Shown: positions 46,576-57,275 of the stretch, in pieces
Layout of the letters: the number at the start of each line of letters is the position of its first letter
How positions within the stretch are numbered: position 1 is the stretch's first letter
Assembly (NCBI GenBank): GCA_943788115.1
Contig: CALSPA010000009.1
Coordinates: forward strand, 1-64,000
Reading direction: 5' to 3'
DNA length: 64,000 bases
Origin: an uncultured Flavobacteriales bacterium
GTDB taxonomy: Bacteria > Bacteroidota > Bacteroidia > Flavobacteriales_D > Parvicellaceae
Notes under the pieces: generated by a model
Database searches by the model: none
The model's input: the letters and a program-made list of their open reading frames with translations, nothing else
What the model was told of the DNA's origin: nothing
Translations under genes and position numbers: made by a program

Positions 46576-47608
46576 TTGAAAAAGTTTTTAATCATATTAT
46601 TATCTTTTATTACGCTTGAAACAATTCATTCTCAAGACCCACAATTCACTCAATTTTATGCCAATTCACTTCACTTAAACCCGGCACTTGCTGGGAAAGA
46701 TTTGAGTCCTAGATTTCATTCTGGCTATAGAAATCAATGGCCTGAAATAAAAAATGCATATGTGACTTATAATTTGGAGTACGATGATTTTATTGAGAAA
46801 ATACATGGTGGTTTAGGCTTGCAATTTCTACATGACAAAACTGCTAATGGTGTACTTAATACAAATTTAATTACACTAAGTTATGCTTATCATATAAAAA
46901 TAAGTAAAGGTTGGTCTTCATCTTTTAGTTTAAAAGGTGGTTTTCAGCAAAAAAGCTTTAACACTAGCCAAGCTCAGTTTGGTGATCAAATAGATGAAAT
47001 TAGAGGTTTTGTTTATTCTACAAATCAAACAATTAACAACCCCAGCTCTAGTTATTTTGATGCAGGAGCAGGTTGTGTTTTTTTCTCATCTGAAATAGCT
47101 TCTTTTTTACCAATTCATTTGTTGGAATTGCAGTTCATCACTTAACAAGACCCGAAGAATCCTTTATTGTTAATGGTAGTCAAAACAATAAATTACCTAT
47201 TAGATATACTGTTCATGCAGGAAAACAAATTAAAGTTCTTAAAAATGGATTATTTCATAAGCCATTATATATATCTCCTAATTTATTGTTTGACTTACAA
47301 AACAATTTTAAGCAATTCAATTTTGGATCCTACTTTTTAGACGGAATTCTTGGATTTGGTATTTGGTATAGACATACCAACTTCCTAAATCCAGAAAAAT
47401 GAACTTTTTAAACTTCAAGATGCAGTTAGTTTTAATGGGAGGAATTGAAAATAAAAAAATGAGAATTGGATATTCTTATGACTTAAATCTATCCAATCTA
47501 ATTGGTTCCTCTGGTGGATCTCACGAAATATCAATTACTTTTGATCTTCCTCAAAAAGAAATAAGCAAATCAGATAAGTACAGAGTTATTTACTGTCCAG
47601 TCTTTTAA
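46576..47608 (+). pseudogene. PorP/SprF-family T9SS outer-membrane protein, two frame breaks
   Basis: It starts at TTG with a signal peptide and the family opening DPQFTQFYANSLHLNPALAG near residue 20. The family continues with GYRNQWPEIKNAYVTYNLEYD, a beta-barrel middle and KMRIGYSYDLNLSNL at the end. The frame slips in a T run near 47100-47110 and again at GAAAAATGAAC (about 47396), yet the sense of the protein is intact through all three frames (HHLTRPEESFIVNGS in between). PorP/SprF proteins often sit beside giant type B cargo genes and help localise them. It starts 7 bp after the LytTR stop. Confidence 0.85.
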
Positions 47609-47688
47609 AAAAAACCTATAATAAACTCCCCTTTTATTTCGTTATTATTTTTTGTATATTTATTATTGTCACATAATATATATTTGAT

Positions 47689-48487
47689 ATGTCTAAACGA
47701 GTTTTTGTAGTACCTCACGATTTTACTTTCACAGCAGATAATGCACTTGACCATGCTATTCAATTATCTAAACAAATTAATGCTCAAATTGCCTTGGTTC
47801 ATATTGTTGCTAAAGAAAATGAAATCGAACCATCTAAATCAAAATTAGATTCAATTGTTAAAAGCTTTCCTGATTCAGATATCTTTTCTCATGTAATCCA
47901 TGGAAGTATTTTCACAGATATTGGTAGCTATGCTGAAGAGAAAAATGCTGTGGCTATTTATTATGGGAACTCATGGTTCTAAAGGAATGCAAAAGGTCTT
48001 TGGTAGTTTTGCCATGAAAGTAATCATAAGTACAACTGTTCCATTTATGATTGTACAAGATAATTCTGAAATAAAAAACATAAAAAACATTGTCTTTTCT
48101 ATCAATACATCTATTGAAAGCTTACAAATTGTATCACTTGCTGGAAATATTGCAAAAATGTTTGATTCGACAATTCATATAATTGGTCAAAAAGAATCTG
48201 AATTGCATAGAGTTAAGAAAATCAAATCAAATCTTGTTGGTCTAGCAAAACAGTTAGCCAAAATGAATGTGAAATGTAAATTAGATTTGTTAGATGAAGA
48301 TAAAGATTATGTGGCTTCAATGAATGAATATGCTAAATCTGTAGATGCCGATTTGCTTGCTTATTCTTATGATTCAGATAAATTATTTGCTTCAAATGAC
48401 AAATTTGCTCAATCTGTTATTTTCAACGATTTAAACTTGCCCTCAATAATTATTAACTCACAAACAGCTGTAAAAACAACATATTAA
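47689..48487 (+). pseudogene. Universal stress protein (two UspA domains), one frame break
   Basis: It reads as about 265 residues with two UspA-like domains. The first begins RVFVVPHDFTFTADNALDHAI and should end IIMGTHGSKGMQKVFGSFA, the ATP-binding G-x-x-G-x(9)-G[S/T] type loop. The second (residues about 130-265) is more diverged. At 47957-47959 one extra T turns GTGGCTATTATTATG into GTGGCTATTTATTATG and breaks the frame in the middle of the first domain. The restored reading is unambiguous, so sequence error is likely. Confidence 0.82.
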
Positions 48488-48495
48488 TTCAATTT

Positions 48496-48948
48496 ATGGC
48501 TATTAAAATTGGTGATCGCTTTCCTAGTTTCAAATTAGACGATCATAATTCAAATACTTTTGACATTAACTCATTTTTAGGGAAAACTAATCTAATAATA
48601 TATTTTTACCCAAAAAACGAAACATATAATTGCACTAAACAAGCATGTAATTTTAGAGATGACTTTTCAGCTTTTAGAGACTTAGATTGTGAAATAATTG
48701 GTGTCAGTAATGACAGTCCAAAAAGTCATTTATCTTTCAAAAATAATCACAACCTGCCATTCACATTACTTTCTGACAAGAACGGAAAAATTCAAAATAA
48801 ATTAGAACTTCCTAGAAACATATTTGGTTTAATTCCAGGTAGAATCACCTTTGTTATTAACAAAAAAGGAATCGTTATTAAAATTATTGATTCGGCAATT
48901 AATATGAGAAAGCACATTGAGGATGCTTTAAACTCTCTAAACAATTAA
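48496..48948 (+). CDS. Peroxiredoxin, Bcp/PrxQ type
   Basis: The 150-residue thiol peroxidase has the active site YPKNETYNCTKQACNFRD: Pro and Thr positions are conserved, the peroxidatic Cys is in YNCT, and the second Cys five residues later is the PrxQ resolving partner. GVSNDSPKSHLSFKNNHNLPFTLLSD completes the fold. It reduces hydroperoxides with thioredoxin-like donors in the cytoplasm. It starts 8 bp after the universal stress gene, and its frame is intact despite broken neighbours. Confidence 0.9.
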   Translation: MAIKIGDRFPSFKLDDHNSNTFDINSFLGKTNLIIYFYPKNETYNCTKQACNFRDDFSAFRDLDCEIIGVSNDSPKSHLSFKNNHNLPFTLLSDKNGKIQNKLELPRNIFGLIPGRITFVINKKGIVIKIIDSAINMRKHIEDALNSLNN

Positions 48949-49012
48949 AATCATTATTTTAATTTTGGTCTGAAATTTGTTTTGGGTACATTCGATACTC
49001 AAAAATAAATTT

Positions 49013-51202
49013 ATGAAAAAGCACCTTTTAATAATTCTTCTTTTAACTTACATTTCTGCTTTATCTCAATCTACAATTGACAATCAAGTCATATGGTATA
49101 GTGGTACTTTTTATCCAGAACAAATTAATGCAGTAAATTCTCTAAATGATGGCAAACATTTCACCTCTTTAGATAATAATCGCAAAACTGGGTAAAACAG
49201 AAATCAATAAATATTCCTATTTGGATTACACTAAAAAAGCTACATTACTTTCTTCAAGTAATATTAATGATTTATCTATTGAAGATTATCAATTTAATTT
49301 TGATGAATCAAAAGTTTTAATTTCAACTGAAACAGAATCAATTTATAGGCACTCTTCAAAATCTAATTTCTATGTATATGATTTTAAAACTTCGAAACTT
49401 AAAGAACTAACCAATTTTTCTAAAGGAAAACAGCGACTTGCAGAATTTTCACCAAAAGGAGATAAGGTTGCTTTTGTAAGAGAAAACAACATCTTTATAA
49501 TCGATTTAAACACTAACCATGAAACACAAGTAACATTAAATGGTAAAATAAATGAAGTTATTAATGGTGCTACAGACTGGGTTTATGAAGAAGAATTCAG
49601 CTTCAACAAAGGTTTTCAGTGGTCTTCAGATGGATCTAAAATTGCTTATTATTCATTTTATGAAGGAGATGTAAAAGAGTTTCAAATGCAAATGTATGGT
49701 GATCTTTACCCATCACAATACAAATTCAAATATCCTAAAGCAGGTGAAGACAACTCGATAGTATCTATTTTTGTGTATGAATTAAATCAACAAAGGACAA
49801 CTCCTTTTGATATTGGAACAGATTCAGACATTTATATACCTAGAATAAAATGGTCTAAAGACCCTAATATTTTAACGGTTCAAAAAATGAATCGTTTACA
49901 GAACAATATTGAACTATTAGTTGGAAACTTCTCATCGGATAGACCAAATAGTCATGGTGTTAAAACCAAGACGATTTACAAAGAATCTTCAAAAACATAC
50001 ATTGACATTCACGACAACCTTACATTTCTTGAAGGAGCTTCCAAATTCTTATGGACATCTGAAAAAGATGGCTACAATCATATTTATCTTGTTGATGGTA
50101 AAACAGAAACACAGATTACCTCTGGTAAATGGGAAGTAACAGAAGTTTATGGGTACAACAATTCAGACAATAGCATTTATTTTCAAGCTGCAAAAGAGCA
50201 TCCAACGCAGCGAGAAGTTTATTCCACAAAAGTCGGTTCCAATGATTTAAGGAAATTATCCTTAAAAAGTGGAACTAATAGTGCCGAATTCAGCAACACG
50301 TTTGACTATTACATTCACTATAATACAACTGCCAACACTCCTCATTACATTACTCTTCATGATAATTCTGGAAAAGTCATTAAAGTTCTTAAAGACAATC
50401 AAGCTCTAATTAAAGAGGATGGAAAAGTTTGATCTTTCTAAAAAAGAATTTTTCACAATTAAAAATGATGAGGGTCAAGATCTTAATGCTTGGATGATTA
50501 AACCAACTAATTTCAAAAAAAATAAAAAACACCCTCTTCTTATGTTTGTTTATGGTGGTCCAGGAATAAACACTGTAAATGATTCTTGGGAGTGGATGAA
50601 CTATTTCTGGTGGCAAATGTTGGCTCAAAAGGGATACATAGTTGTTTCTGTAGACGCAAGAGGAACTGGTTTTAGAGGAAAAGAATTTCAAACACTCTAC
50701 ATATTTACAGCTTGGAAAGCTAGAAACAGAAGACCAGATTTCAGCTGCCAAAAATTTAGGTGATTTCAAATACATAGATAAAGATAGAATTGGAATATTT
50801 GGATGGAGCTATGGTGGATACATGTCATCATTATGTATTACCAAAGGGGCTGATGTTTTCAAAACTGCAATTGCTGTTGCTCCAGTAACAAATTGGCGCT
50901 ATTATGATAACATATACACTGAAAGATTCATGAGAACACCTCAGGAAAACGGTAAAAATTACGACATCAATTCTCCAATAAACCATGTTGATAAATTAAA
51001 AGGCAATTATTTACTTATTCATGGTATGGCTGATGACAATGTCCATTATCAAAATGCTGTTGAAATGGTAGACGCTTTGATAAAAGCCAACAAACAATTT
51101 GACTCATTTGCCTACCCAAACAAAAATCACGGGATTTATGGTGGCAATACTAGGTGGCATTTATATGATATGATGACAAATTATTTACTTGAAAATCTTT
51201 AA
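49013..51202 (+). pseudogene. Dipeptidyl peptidase IV-family serine protease (S9B), three frame breaks
   Basis: It reads as about 725 residues in pieces. It starts at ATG 49013 with a signal peptide (MKKHLLIILLLTYISALSQ), and a DPP4 beta-propeller follows, with the substrate-recognition GATDWVYEEEF motif. The catalytic alpha/beta-hydrolase has the Ser in GWSYGGYMSS (near 50805), the Asp in HGMADDNVHY and the His in NKNHGIYGG. Breaks lie near 49180-49200, at 50416-50418 (one extra G; expected LIKEMEKFD) and near 50700 (one extra T; expected KTLTYLQLGKLETEDQ). It cleaves Xaa-Pro dipeptides from peptides outside the inner membrane. All catalytic residues are readable. Confidence 0.85.
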
Positions 51203-51204
51203 AT

Positions 51205-51757
51205 ATGTTGAAGTATTATTTCTTAACCTATTTCCTTTCTATTTTCTCATTTCAGTATTGCTCAAGAAACAATTAATTGGATTTCTTGGGAAGAAATGGT
51301 CGAAAAAAGAGCTGCTGATAGTTTGAAAAAGAAGGTTTTTATCGACATGTACACTGGTTGGTGTGGTTGGTGTAAAAAAATGGATGCATCCACATTTAGA
51401 GATCCCAATATTGTTAAATACATGAACCAAAATTATTACAGTATTAAATTTGATGCAGAATCCAGAGATACAATTAATTTCAATAATCATCAATTCACCA
51501 ATACGGAACCTAACTTCGTAAAGTCAAGTCCAAATTCTAGAGGCAAAACTCATTGGTTCGCTCATTCTTTGCTAGATGGATCTTTATCATATCCAAGCTA
51601 TGTGATATTAGACGAAAATTTATCTAGACTAATGATATATAAAGGATATAAAGATACTGAAAACCTTTTTGGAATTTTATTATTCTTCTCAACAGATCAA
51701 CACAAATATTATCACAATTACTTAAATGAAACTTGGCAAAAATCATTAAAAAAATAA
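51205..51757 (+). pseudogene. Exported thioredoxin-fold protein (WCGWC), frame break in the signal region
   Basis: It reads as about 184 residues: a signal peptide starting MLKYYFLTYFLSIFSF at ATG 51205, a slip near 51253-51256, then AQETINWISWEEMVEK and the thioredoxin-like YTGWCGWCKKMDASTF with the CGWC active site. Thioredoxin_7-type proteins act as periplasmic disulfide reductases or chaperones. It starts 2 bp after the DPP4-like gene, so the two are probably cotranscribed. Confidence 0.8.
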
Positions 51758-51786
51758 TACAATATAATTTCACTATATTATAGTCA

Positions 51787-53477
51787 ATGAAAGTAAATAG
51801 AGTTATTCATACATATGCAGTGAAAATCACAGATGAGCCTTTCACTCTTTTAAATGGAAGAATTTTAGAATCTACTGCAAGAATAACTTATAGAGATGTT
51901 AATAAAAACATTATTGAACGAAAAAAATATGGTGTTGTAGATATAAATCATTTGTATGAAAAAATTCACAACAATGAATCAATTGACTTATCCAATTGCT
52001 ATATAAATAATTTTTCTTCTGCCCATTACAGGTCAAAATTTAAAATCAGCAAAGAAAAAACAATAGAGCTTAAAGATTTTGTAGCAAACGATTCTATTTT
52101 TGAAGCAGATCGAATTGTAGATTTCTCATATTGTAAATTTACTGGAAGTGAAGTAAATTTTTCTAACTCACATTTTGGCAATGGAAATTTAAGCTTTTAT
52201 AGTTCCGTTTTTTCAAATGGAAATGTTGATTTCAGCAATACAAGCTATAGTGAAGGAAACAACAGTTTTCAATATACAAAATTTGGGAATGGTGATTTAA
52301 GCTTTGAAAATGCCTCTTTTATAAATGGTAATTTATCATTTATTAATACAAAGTTTGGAAACGGTAATGCCAATTTTAAAAACATCAACTTTGGAAATGG
52401 AGATGTAATGTTTTCATTTTCAATTTTCGGTAAAGGTTCAAAATCTTTTGATCGATGTATCTTCAATGGATTATATGTGGATTTTTCAAAAGTAGAATTT
52501 GGATCAGGAAAATTAGATTTTAGGAGAGTGGATTTCGGTAACGCAGAAGTAAACTTTCAAGAAATTGAACACGAAGGATTTGAGAAAGTTAATTTCAGAA
52601 GAGCAAAGTTTGGAAAACGCACCATAAATTTTGAAGAAGCACTTTTTGGTGATGTTGACGTTCAGTTTGATGAAGCTGAATTTGGATCTGGCAAACTATC
52701 ATTATTAAATGCTAGAGCTAAATCATTTTCTTTTTCAAAATGTATTTTATCCAATTATATTGATTTAAGAGTTTACAGGTGTCAAAATATTGATCTATCT
52801 TATTCAATTATTCGAGATATTGTTGATCTAAAACCTGGGATTGCTCCTGTAAAAGTTAAAAAACTGTATTTACAGGGAATTAGAATACTTGGTAAAATTT
52901 TTATTTCTTGGGACCAAAACCATGTTCAACAGCTCATATCAAATCAGAATGATACTGATGACTTTGAAAAAGCTGAACAATTTAGAGTACTAAAAGAAGA
53001 TTTCAGGAGTTCGGGTAATTATAACGATGAAGATAAAGCATATGTTTTTTTCAAAAGATATGAATTAAAACACCTATCTAGTGAAAGATTGAAAAGACAT
53101 TCACTTAACTTCATTTGGAACTACCCTCTTAATCTATTTCAAAAAATTGTTTTTGATTTCTTAGGTCTATATGCAACAAGTCCCTTGAGAGTTTTGTTTA
53201 GTATTTTAATTGCAAATATGCTTTATGCCTCGTTCTATTTAATGTCGCTATTAATTGGATTTGGTCGGATTTCATGTATTAATGATCAAATGAATATAAT
53301 TGACAAAGGTTTAAATTCATTTTATTTTAGTGCAATTACGTTTTTCACTGTAGGTTATGGTGATTGCGTCACCATCTAGGATTTCTTAAAATACTATGCT
53401 CCAATTGAAGGATTTGTACAGGTGTGTTTTTAATGTCTTATTTCACTGTTGCGTTTGTACGTAAAATACTGAGGTAG
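51787..53477 (+). pseudogene. Potassium channel protein with 12-residue repeat solenoid, frame breaks at the C-terminus
   Basis: The first 530 residues are open to 53379. Residues about 110-305 are 16 tandem 12-residue units of the pattern xxxFxxxxFGNG (for example NLSFINTKFGNG). This is followed by an alpha region (residues about 390-450), a transmembrane helix (VLFSILIANMLYASFYLMSLLIG), and a pore with the K+ filter TVGYGD. After two slips near 53365 and 53430 the reading continues as FLKYYAPIEGFVQV and SYFTVAFVRKILR to a TAG at 53477, which is the expected second helix. The solenoid is not a regular pentapeptide repeat. What it binds is unknown. Confidence 0.75.
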
Positions 53478-53559
53478 AAATAGCGTAGTCAATATTTTGC
53501 TCTCTCTATAAAGTTTTTATCTTTACTTTGAATTTTCCAATTTTTATATAAGTAGACTA

Positions 53560-54866
53560 ATGAGCGAGACTGCTAAAACTAACTAGTAGGAGGTAAAACT
53601 TACGAACTTACCAGTATACAACAGGATCTGAACAATGAAAAGGCGATTGACATCTCTAAGTTAAGAGCTCAATCTGGATACATTACCATTGATACTGGTT
53701 TCAAAAACACTGGATCTACAACAAGTGGCAATTACTTTTTTAGATGGTGAAAAAGGTATTCTTACGTTACAGAGGTTATCCAATTGAACAACTTGGCAGA
53801 TAATGCTGAATTTCTTAGAGGTTTGCTTACCTTATTGGTTTATGGTGAATTACCTTCTAAAGCGGAATTCACGTTCATTTACAGATAAGTATTACGCACC
53901 ATACCCTTGTTCATGAAGACATGAGATCTGTTTTTAGATGCTTATCCTGCTAAAGCGCATCCAATGGGCATACTGGCTGCTTCTTTATGTACACTTATCT
54001 ACTTTTTATCCAGAATCTCAAGACCCGCAAGACCAACTGAAGCTGTAGATCTTACTATTCATAGATTAATTGGCTAAAATACCAACTCTTAGCTGCTTGG
54101 GCTTATCAAAACGCAGTGCGTCATCCTCTAATGTATCCTCTAAATAAATTTGAATTACTGTGAGAATTTCCTTGCACATGATGTTTGCAATGCCAGCTTC
54201 TGAATAATATTATGCAGATCCTGTAATTGTAGAGTGCATTAAATAAGTTATTAATTCTTCATGCAGATCATGAGCAAAATTGTTCTGCATCTACTGTTCG
54301 AATTGTTGGTTCATCTCAAGCTAATTTATATGCTTCGATTTCTGCTGGTGTTTCTGCTCTTTGGGGACCTCTTCATGGAGGTGCTAATCAAGCTGTTATT
54401 GGAATGCTTGAAACAATAATGAATGATGGTGGAGGATTAGATCAAGTGGGTTCAAAAAGCAAAAGATAAAAACGATCCGTTTAGATTAATGGGATTTGGA
54501 CATAGAGTTTATAAAAACTTTGATCCTAGAGCAAAAATCATTAAAAAAGCAGCAGATGATGTTCTAAGTAAGCTTAGGATTGTTGATCCAGTTTTAGATA
54601 TTGCAAAAGAACTAGAAGAAGTTGCTTTAAACGATCAGTATTTATTGAAGAGGTTTATATCCTAATGTCGATTTTTATTCAGGAATTATTTACAGAGCTT
54701 TGGTATTCCAACAGAAATGTTTACTGTAATGTTTGCATTAGGAAGATTGCCTGGTTGGATAGCACAATGGAAAGAAATGATGGAAGACAATCAACCTATT
54801 GGAAGACCAAGACAAATCTATACTGGTGAAAACGAAAGAGATTTCACTCCTTTAGAAAAAAGATAA
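53560..54866 (+). pseudogene. gltA: Citrate synthase, many frame breaks
   Basis: The locus has the length of citrate synthase (about 430 residues) but is broken by many single-base indels, densest from 53.58 to 54.3 kb. Readable pieces in order: [138 protein letters not shown] and [21 protein letters not shown]. The catalytic His (HGGA), His (GHRV) and Asp (VDFYSG) are all present. Citrate synthase is the first TCA-cycle enzyme and normally indispensable, so these breaks most likely reflect poor sequence. Confidence 0.88.
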
Positions 54867-55223
54867 GTTTAATTAGTTTCAGTATTGATTCTAAACTTAT
54901 TTCATTATGTGAAAAACTCCCTACACAACTTTCATTTTAATTACAATACTTGAGGAGATTGATGAATAACTATTAAACGATCAGCAATTTGGTTTGAAAC
55001 ATCTCTAAATAGCAATTAAGTCAAATAATAAGGTTGTATTTTAATATCATTACCCATTTATCTTCTAATCTTGATTTAGCCATAGTACTTATAGAACATC
55101 TTGTAGAATGTTTAAATAATAATACTGCTTTTTCATTTGAATTTGAAATAGCAACATTTAAATCTTCACAGAATTAATATGATTCCAGGATAGCTCAGAT
55201 TTTTTAGAAGAAAACCAGCTCAT
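54844..55223 (-). pseudogene. ytxJ: YtxJ-like bacilliredoxin (bacillithiol redox protein), frame-broken
   Basis: On the minus strand the pieces read MSWFSSKKSELSWNHINS, then EDLNVAISNSNEKAVLLFK, then HSTRCSISTMAKSRLEDKW, then VSNQIADR, VIHQSPQV and SHNEISLESI. This is the order and content of YtxJ; HSTRCSIS holds the single redox Cys. At least three indels break it. YtxJ proteins are monothiol bacilliredoxins linked to bacillithiol. The C-terminus is uncertain: the last frame runs into the end of gltA and stops at 54844. This fills what otherwise looks like a 410-bp gap between gltA and tRNA-His. Confidence 0.7.
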
Positions 55224-55241
55224 AATTATACATTACTTAAG

Positions 55242-55271
55242 TAAAAAGCCCTAAAATAAATTTCAGGGCTG
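55242..55271 (-). terminator. Intrinsic terminator of tRNA-His
   Basis: On the minus strand AGCCCT (complement of 55265-55270) pairs with AGGGCT (complement of 55247-55252) and is followed by TTTTTAC. It lies about 10 bases after the tRNA 3' end. Confidence 0.75.
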
Positions 55272-55279
55272 AAAATAAG

Positions 55280-55354
55280 GGTGGAAGACGGGATTCGAAC
55301 CCGCGACCCTCGGTACCACAAACCGATGCTCTAACCAACTGAGCTACATCCACC
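55280..55354 (-). tRNA. trnH: tRNA-His (GTG)
   Basis: The minus-strand cloverleaf has acceptor GTGGATG/CTTCCAC with one T-T mismatch, D-arm GCTCAGTTGGTTAGAGC, anticodon stem TCGGT/ACCGA with loop TTGTGGT (anticodon GTG), and T-arm GCGGG-TTCGAAT-CCCGT. An extra 5' G (G-1) opposite discriminator C73 is the tRNA-His identity element. CCA is not encoded. Confidence 0.93.
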
Positions 55355-55438
55355 ATATTAGGGTTGCAAATATATATATTTATTCAGAAATATTATTTTT
55401 TTTAAAACCAAAAGTTTTAATTAATCTATTTTTGAAAG

Positions 55439-56367
55439 ATGGAATTATTAAAACAAATGTGTAGCATTCATGCTCCTTCAGGAAACGAGGGTAACATGAA
55501 GGAGTTTATTTTAGATTATTTGAAAGAAAATAATCAAGAATTTTAAGGTCAATCCGCAAATTATTCAAGGAGAAGAAATTCAAGATTGTATAATTCTAAA
55601 ATTTGGAACTCCAAAAGTTGCTGTTTTTGCTCATATGGACTCCATAGGATTTACAGTTAGGTATAATAAAGAGCTCATTAAAATTGGTGGTCCTAGAACA
55701 AATGATGAGTTTGAGCTAATGGGAAAAGATTCTCAAGGCCCTATAGAAGCGGGAATGATGGTCTATAGAAGATGAAAAGGGCAATCAAAGCTATGAATAT
55801 GTTTTCGATAGAGAAATTGATAGAGGAACAGAGCTTGTTTTTAAAGCAAATTGGAGAGAAGACAGAAACTATGTTCAATGTTGCTATATGGATAATCGAT
55901 TAGGTGTTTACAATGCATTAAAACTTGCTGAGACCTTAGAAAATGGTATTATTTGTTTTTCATGTTGGGAAGAAGTTGGTGGTGGATCTGTTGGTTATTT
56001 AGGTAAATATATTTATGAAAGATGGGGAGTAAACAATGCCCTGATTTCTGATATTACTTGGGTTACAGAAGGAGTTAAACATGGAAATGGAGTTGCTATT
56101 TCTGTAGAGATTCAGGTATACCAAGAAGGAGCTACATTAATAAAATAATTGAATTAGCTAAGAAAAGTGAAATTCCATTTCAATTGGAAGTAGAATCTTC
56201 TGGAGGAAGCGATGGAAATCAGCTTCAAAAATCTGCCATATCCTTTTAACTGGTGCTTTATTGGTGCTCCAGAAAATTTTGTTCATTCTCCTAATGAGAA
56301 AGTACATAAAAGAGATATTAAAGCTATGTTAGATTTATATAAATATTTAATGAAACATTTAGATTAA
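55439..56367 (+). pseudogene. M42/M20-type aminopeptidase, four frame breaks
   Basis: It reads as about 310 residues: [32 protein letters not shown] (metal-binding His/Asp), the catalytic-Glu motif [50 protein letters not shown] and [15 protein letters not shown] (final metal His). Single-base breaks are at about 55544 (extra T), 55766, 56105 (missing A; expected [10 protein letters not shown]) and 56238 (extra C; expected KSAYPFNW). The pattern matches Bacteroidota aminopeptidases related to glutamyl aminopeptidase. All metal and catalytic motifs are readable, so sequence error is likely. Confidence 0.83.
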
Positions 56368-56375
56368 ATTTAAAA

Positions 56376-57140
56376 ATGGAATACGGAATTTGTAATCTTG
56401 GAAATGTGCCAATTAGGTCAAAAGCAAAAGATCAAGCTGAAATTGTTTCTTTTTTATTATTTGGTGAACATTTTAAAATTATTAGCATTAAAAAAAATTG
56501 GATTAAAATAATTACTCATCATGACAATTATGAAGGTTGGATTTGCAGTAAACAGTATACAGAAATAACTTATGAAGATTTCGACCACCTATCAATAAAT
56601 AAATTTCCTATTTGTGGAGATAAAAATGGTGAAATAATTAACCTATCAACTGGAGATATCACTCCAATTAGTTCAGGTGCTATTCTACCCTACTACCATA
56701 AAGGAAAATTTAAAATTAGAAAGCAAGAATATTCAACAAATGTGAATTTAGCCACTTCAAACAAATCAGATTTAGAAACCTATTCAAAATCTTTACTTAA
56801 CACTCCATATTTATGGGGAGGAAGAGGACCTTCTGGAATTGATTGTTCTGGATTTAGCCAACTAATTTTTAGATTATGTGGGATTAAATTGCCCAGAGAT
56901 GCATACCAGCAAGCTGAATTAGGAGAAATAATTAAACCTACAAAATCAATAATAGGTGATTTAGCATTTTTTGAAAACAATATGGGGAAAATTAATCATG
57001 TAGGGATTGTTCTTGAAAAGAATAAAATAATTCATTCATCAGGGAAAGTTAGAATCGATGAATTAAATAATAATGGCATTTACAATTCAGACTCTAAAAG
57101 CATCACCCATTCACTCGCTTATATTAAAAGACTTTTTTAA
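56376..57140 (+). CDS. NlpC/P60-family cell-wall hydrolase with SH3b domain
   Basis: The 254-residue protein has an N-terminal bacterial SH3-like domain (residues about 5-60, VPIRSKAKDQAEIVSFLLFGE, WIKIITHHDNYEGWI) and a C-terminal NlpC/P60 papain-like domain. The catalytic Cys is in GIDCSGFSQ, the His in INHVGIVL and the third polar residue in HSSGKVRID; LWGGRGPSG precedes the Cys as usual. It is expected to cut peptidoglycan peptide bonds. No signal peptide is evident, common in this Bacteroidota subfamily. It starts 8 bp after the aminopeptidase gene. Confidence 0.87.
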   Translation: MEYGICNLGNVPIRSKAKDQAEIVSFLLFGEHFKIISIKKNWIKIITHHDNYEGWICSKQYTEITYEDFDHLSINKFPICGDKNGEIINLSTGDITPISSGAILPYYHKGKFKIRKQEYSTNVNLATSNKSDLETYSKSLLNTPYLWGGRGPSGIDCSGFSQLIFRLCGIKLPRDAYQQAELGEIIKPTKSIIGDLAFFENNMGKINHVGIVLEKNKIIHSSGKVRIDELNNNGIYNSDSKSITHSLAYIKRLF

Positions 57141-57275
57141 GAAAAACTAATATCTATTAAATAATAAGACAAATTGTCTCTATAATTATTCATAAGCTCT
57201 CCCATATATGAAAAAATGACCTTTTTTCGTGTTCGGACTAAAAATTGATGTTAATTCATTATAAAATCACTCATT

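Noticed and set aside
47957..47960. Programmed ribosomal frameshift sites in the universal stress, PorP and DPP4-like genes
   Set aside because: No slippery heptamer plus structure was seen, and the indels occur at unrelated positions in many genes and include both insertions and deletions, which fits sequence error better.
55280..55354. tRNA-His treated as a pseudogene because of the T-T mismatch in the acceptor stem
   Set aside because: The G-1:C73 identity pair, anticodon loop and T-arm are all correct and a terminator follows; one mismatch is tolerable, or it may be another sequence error of this block.
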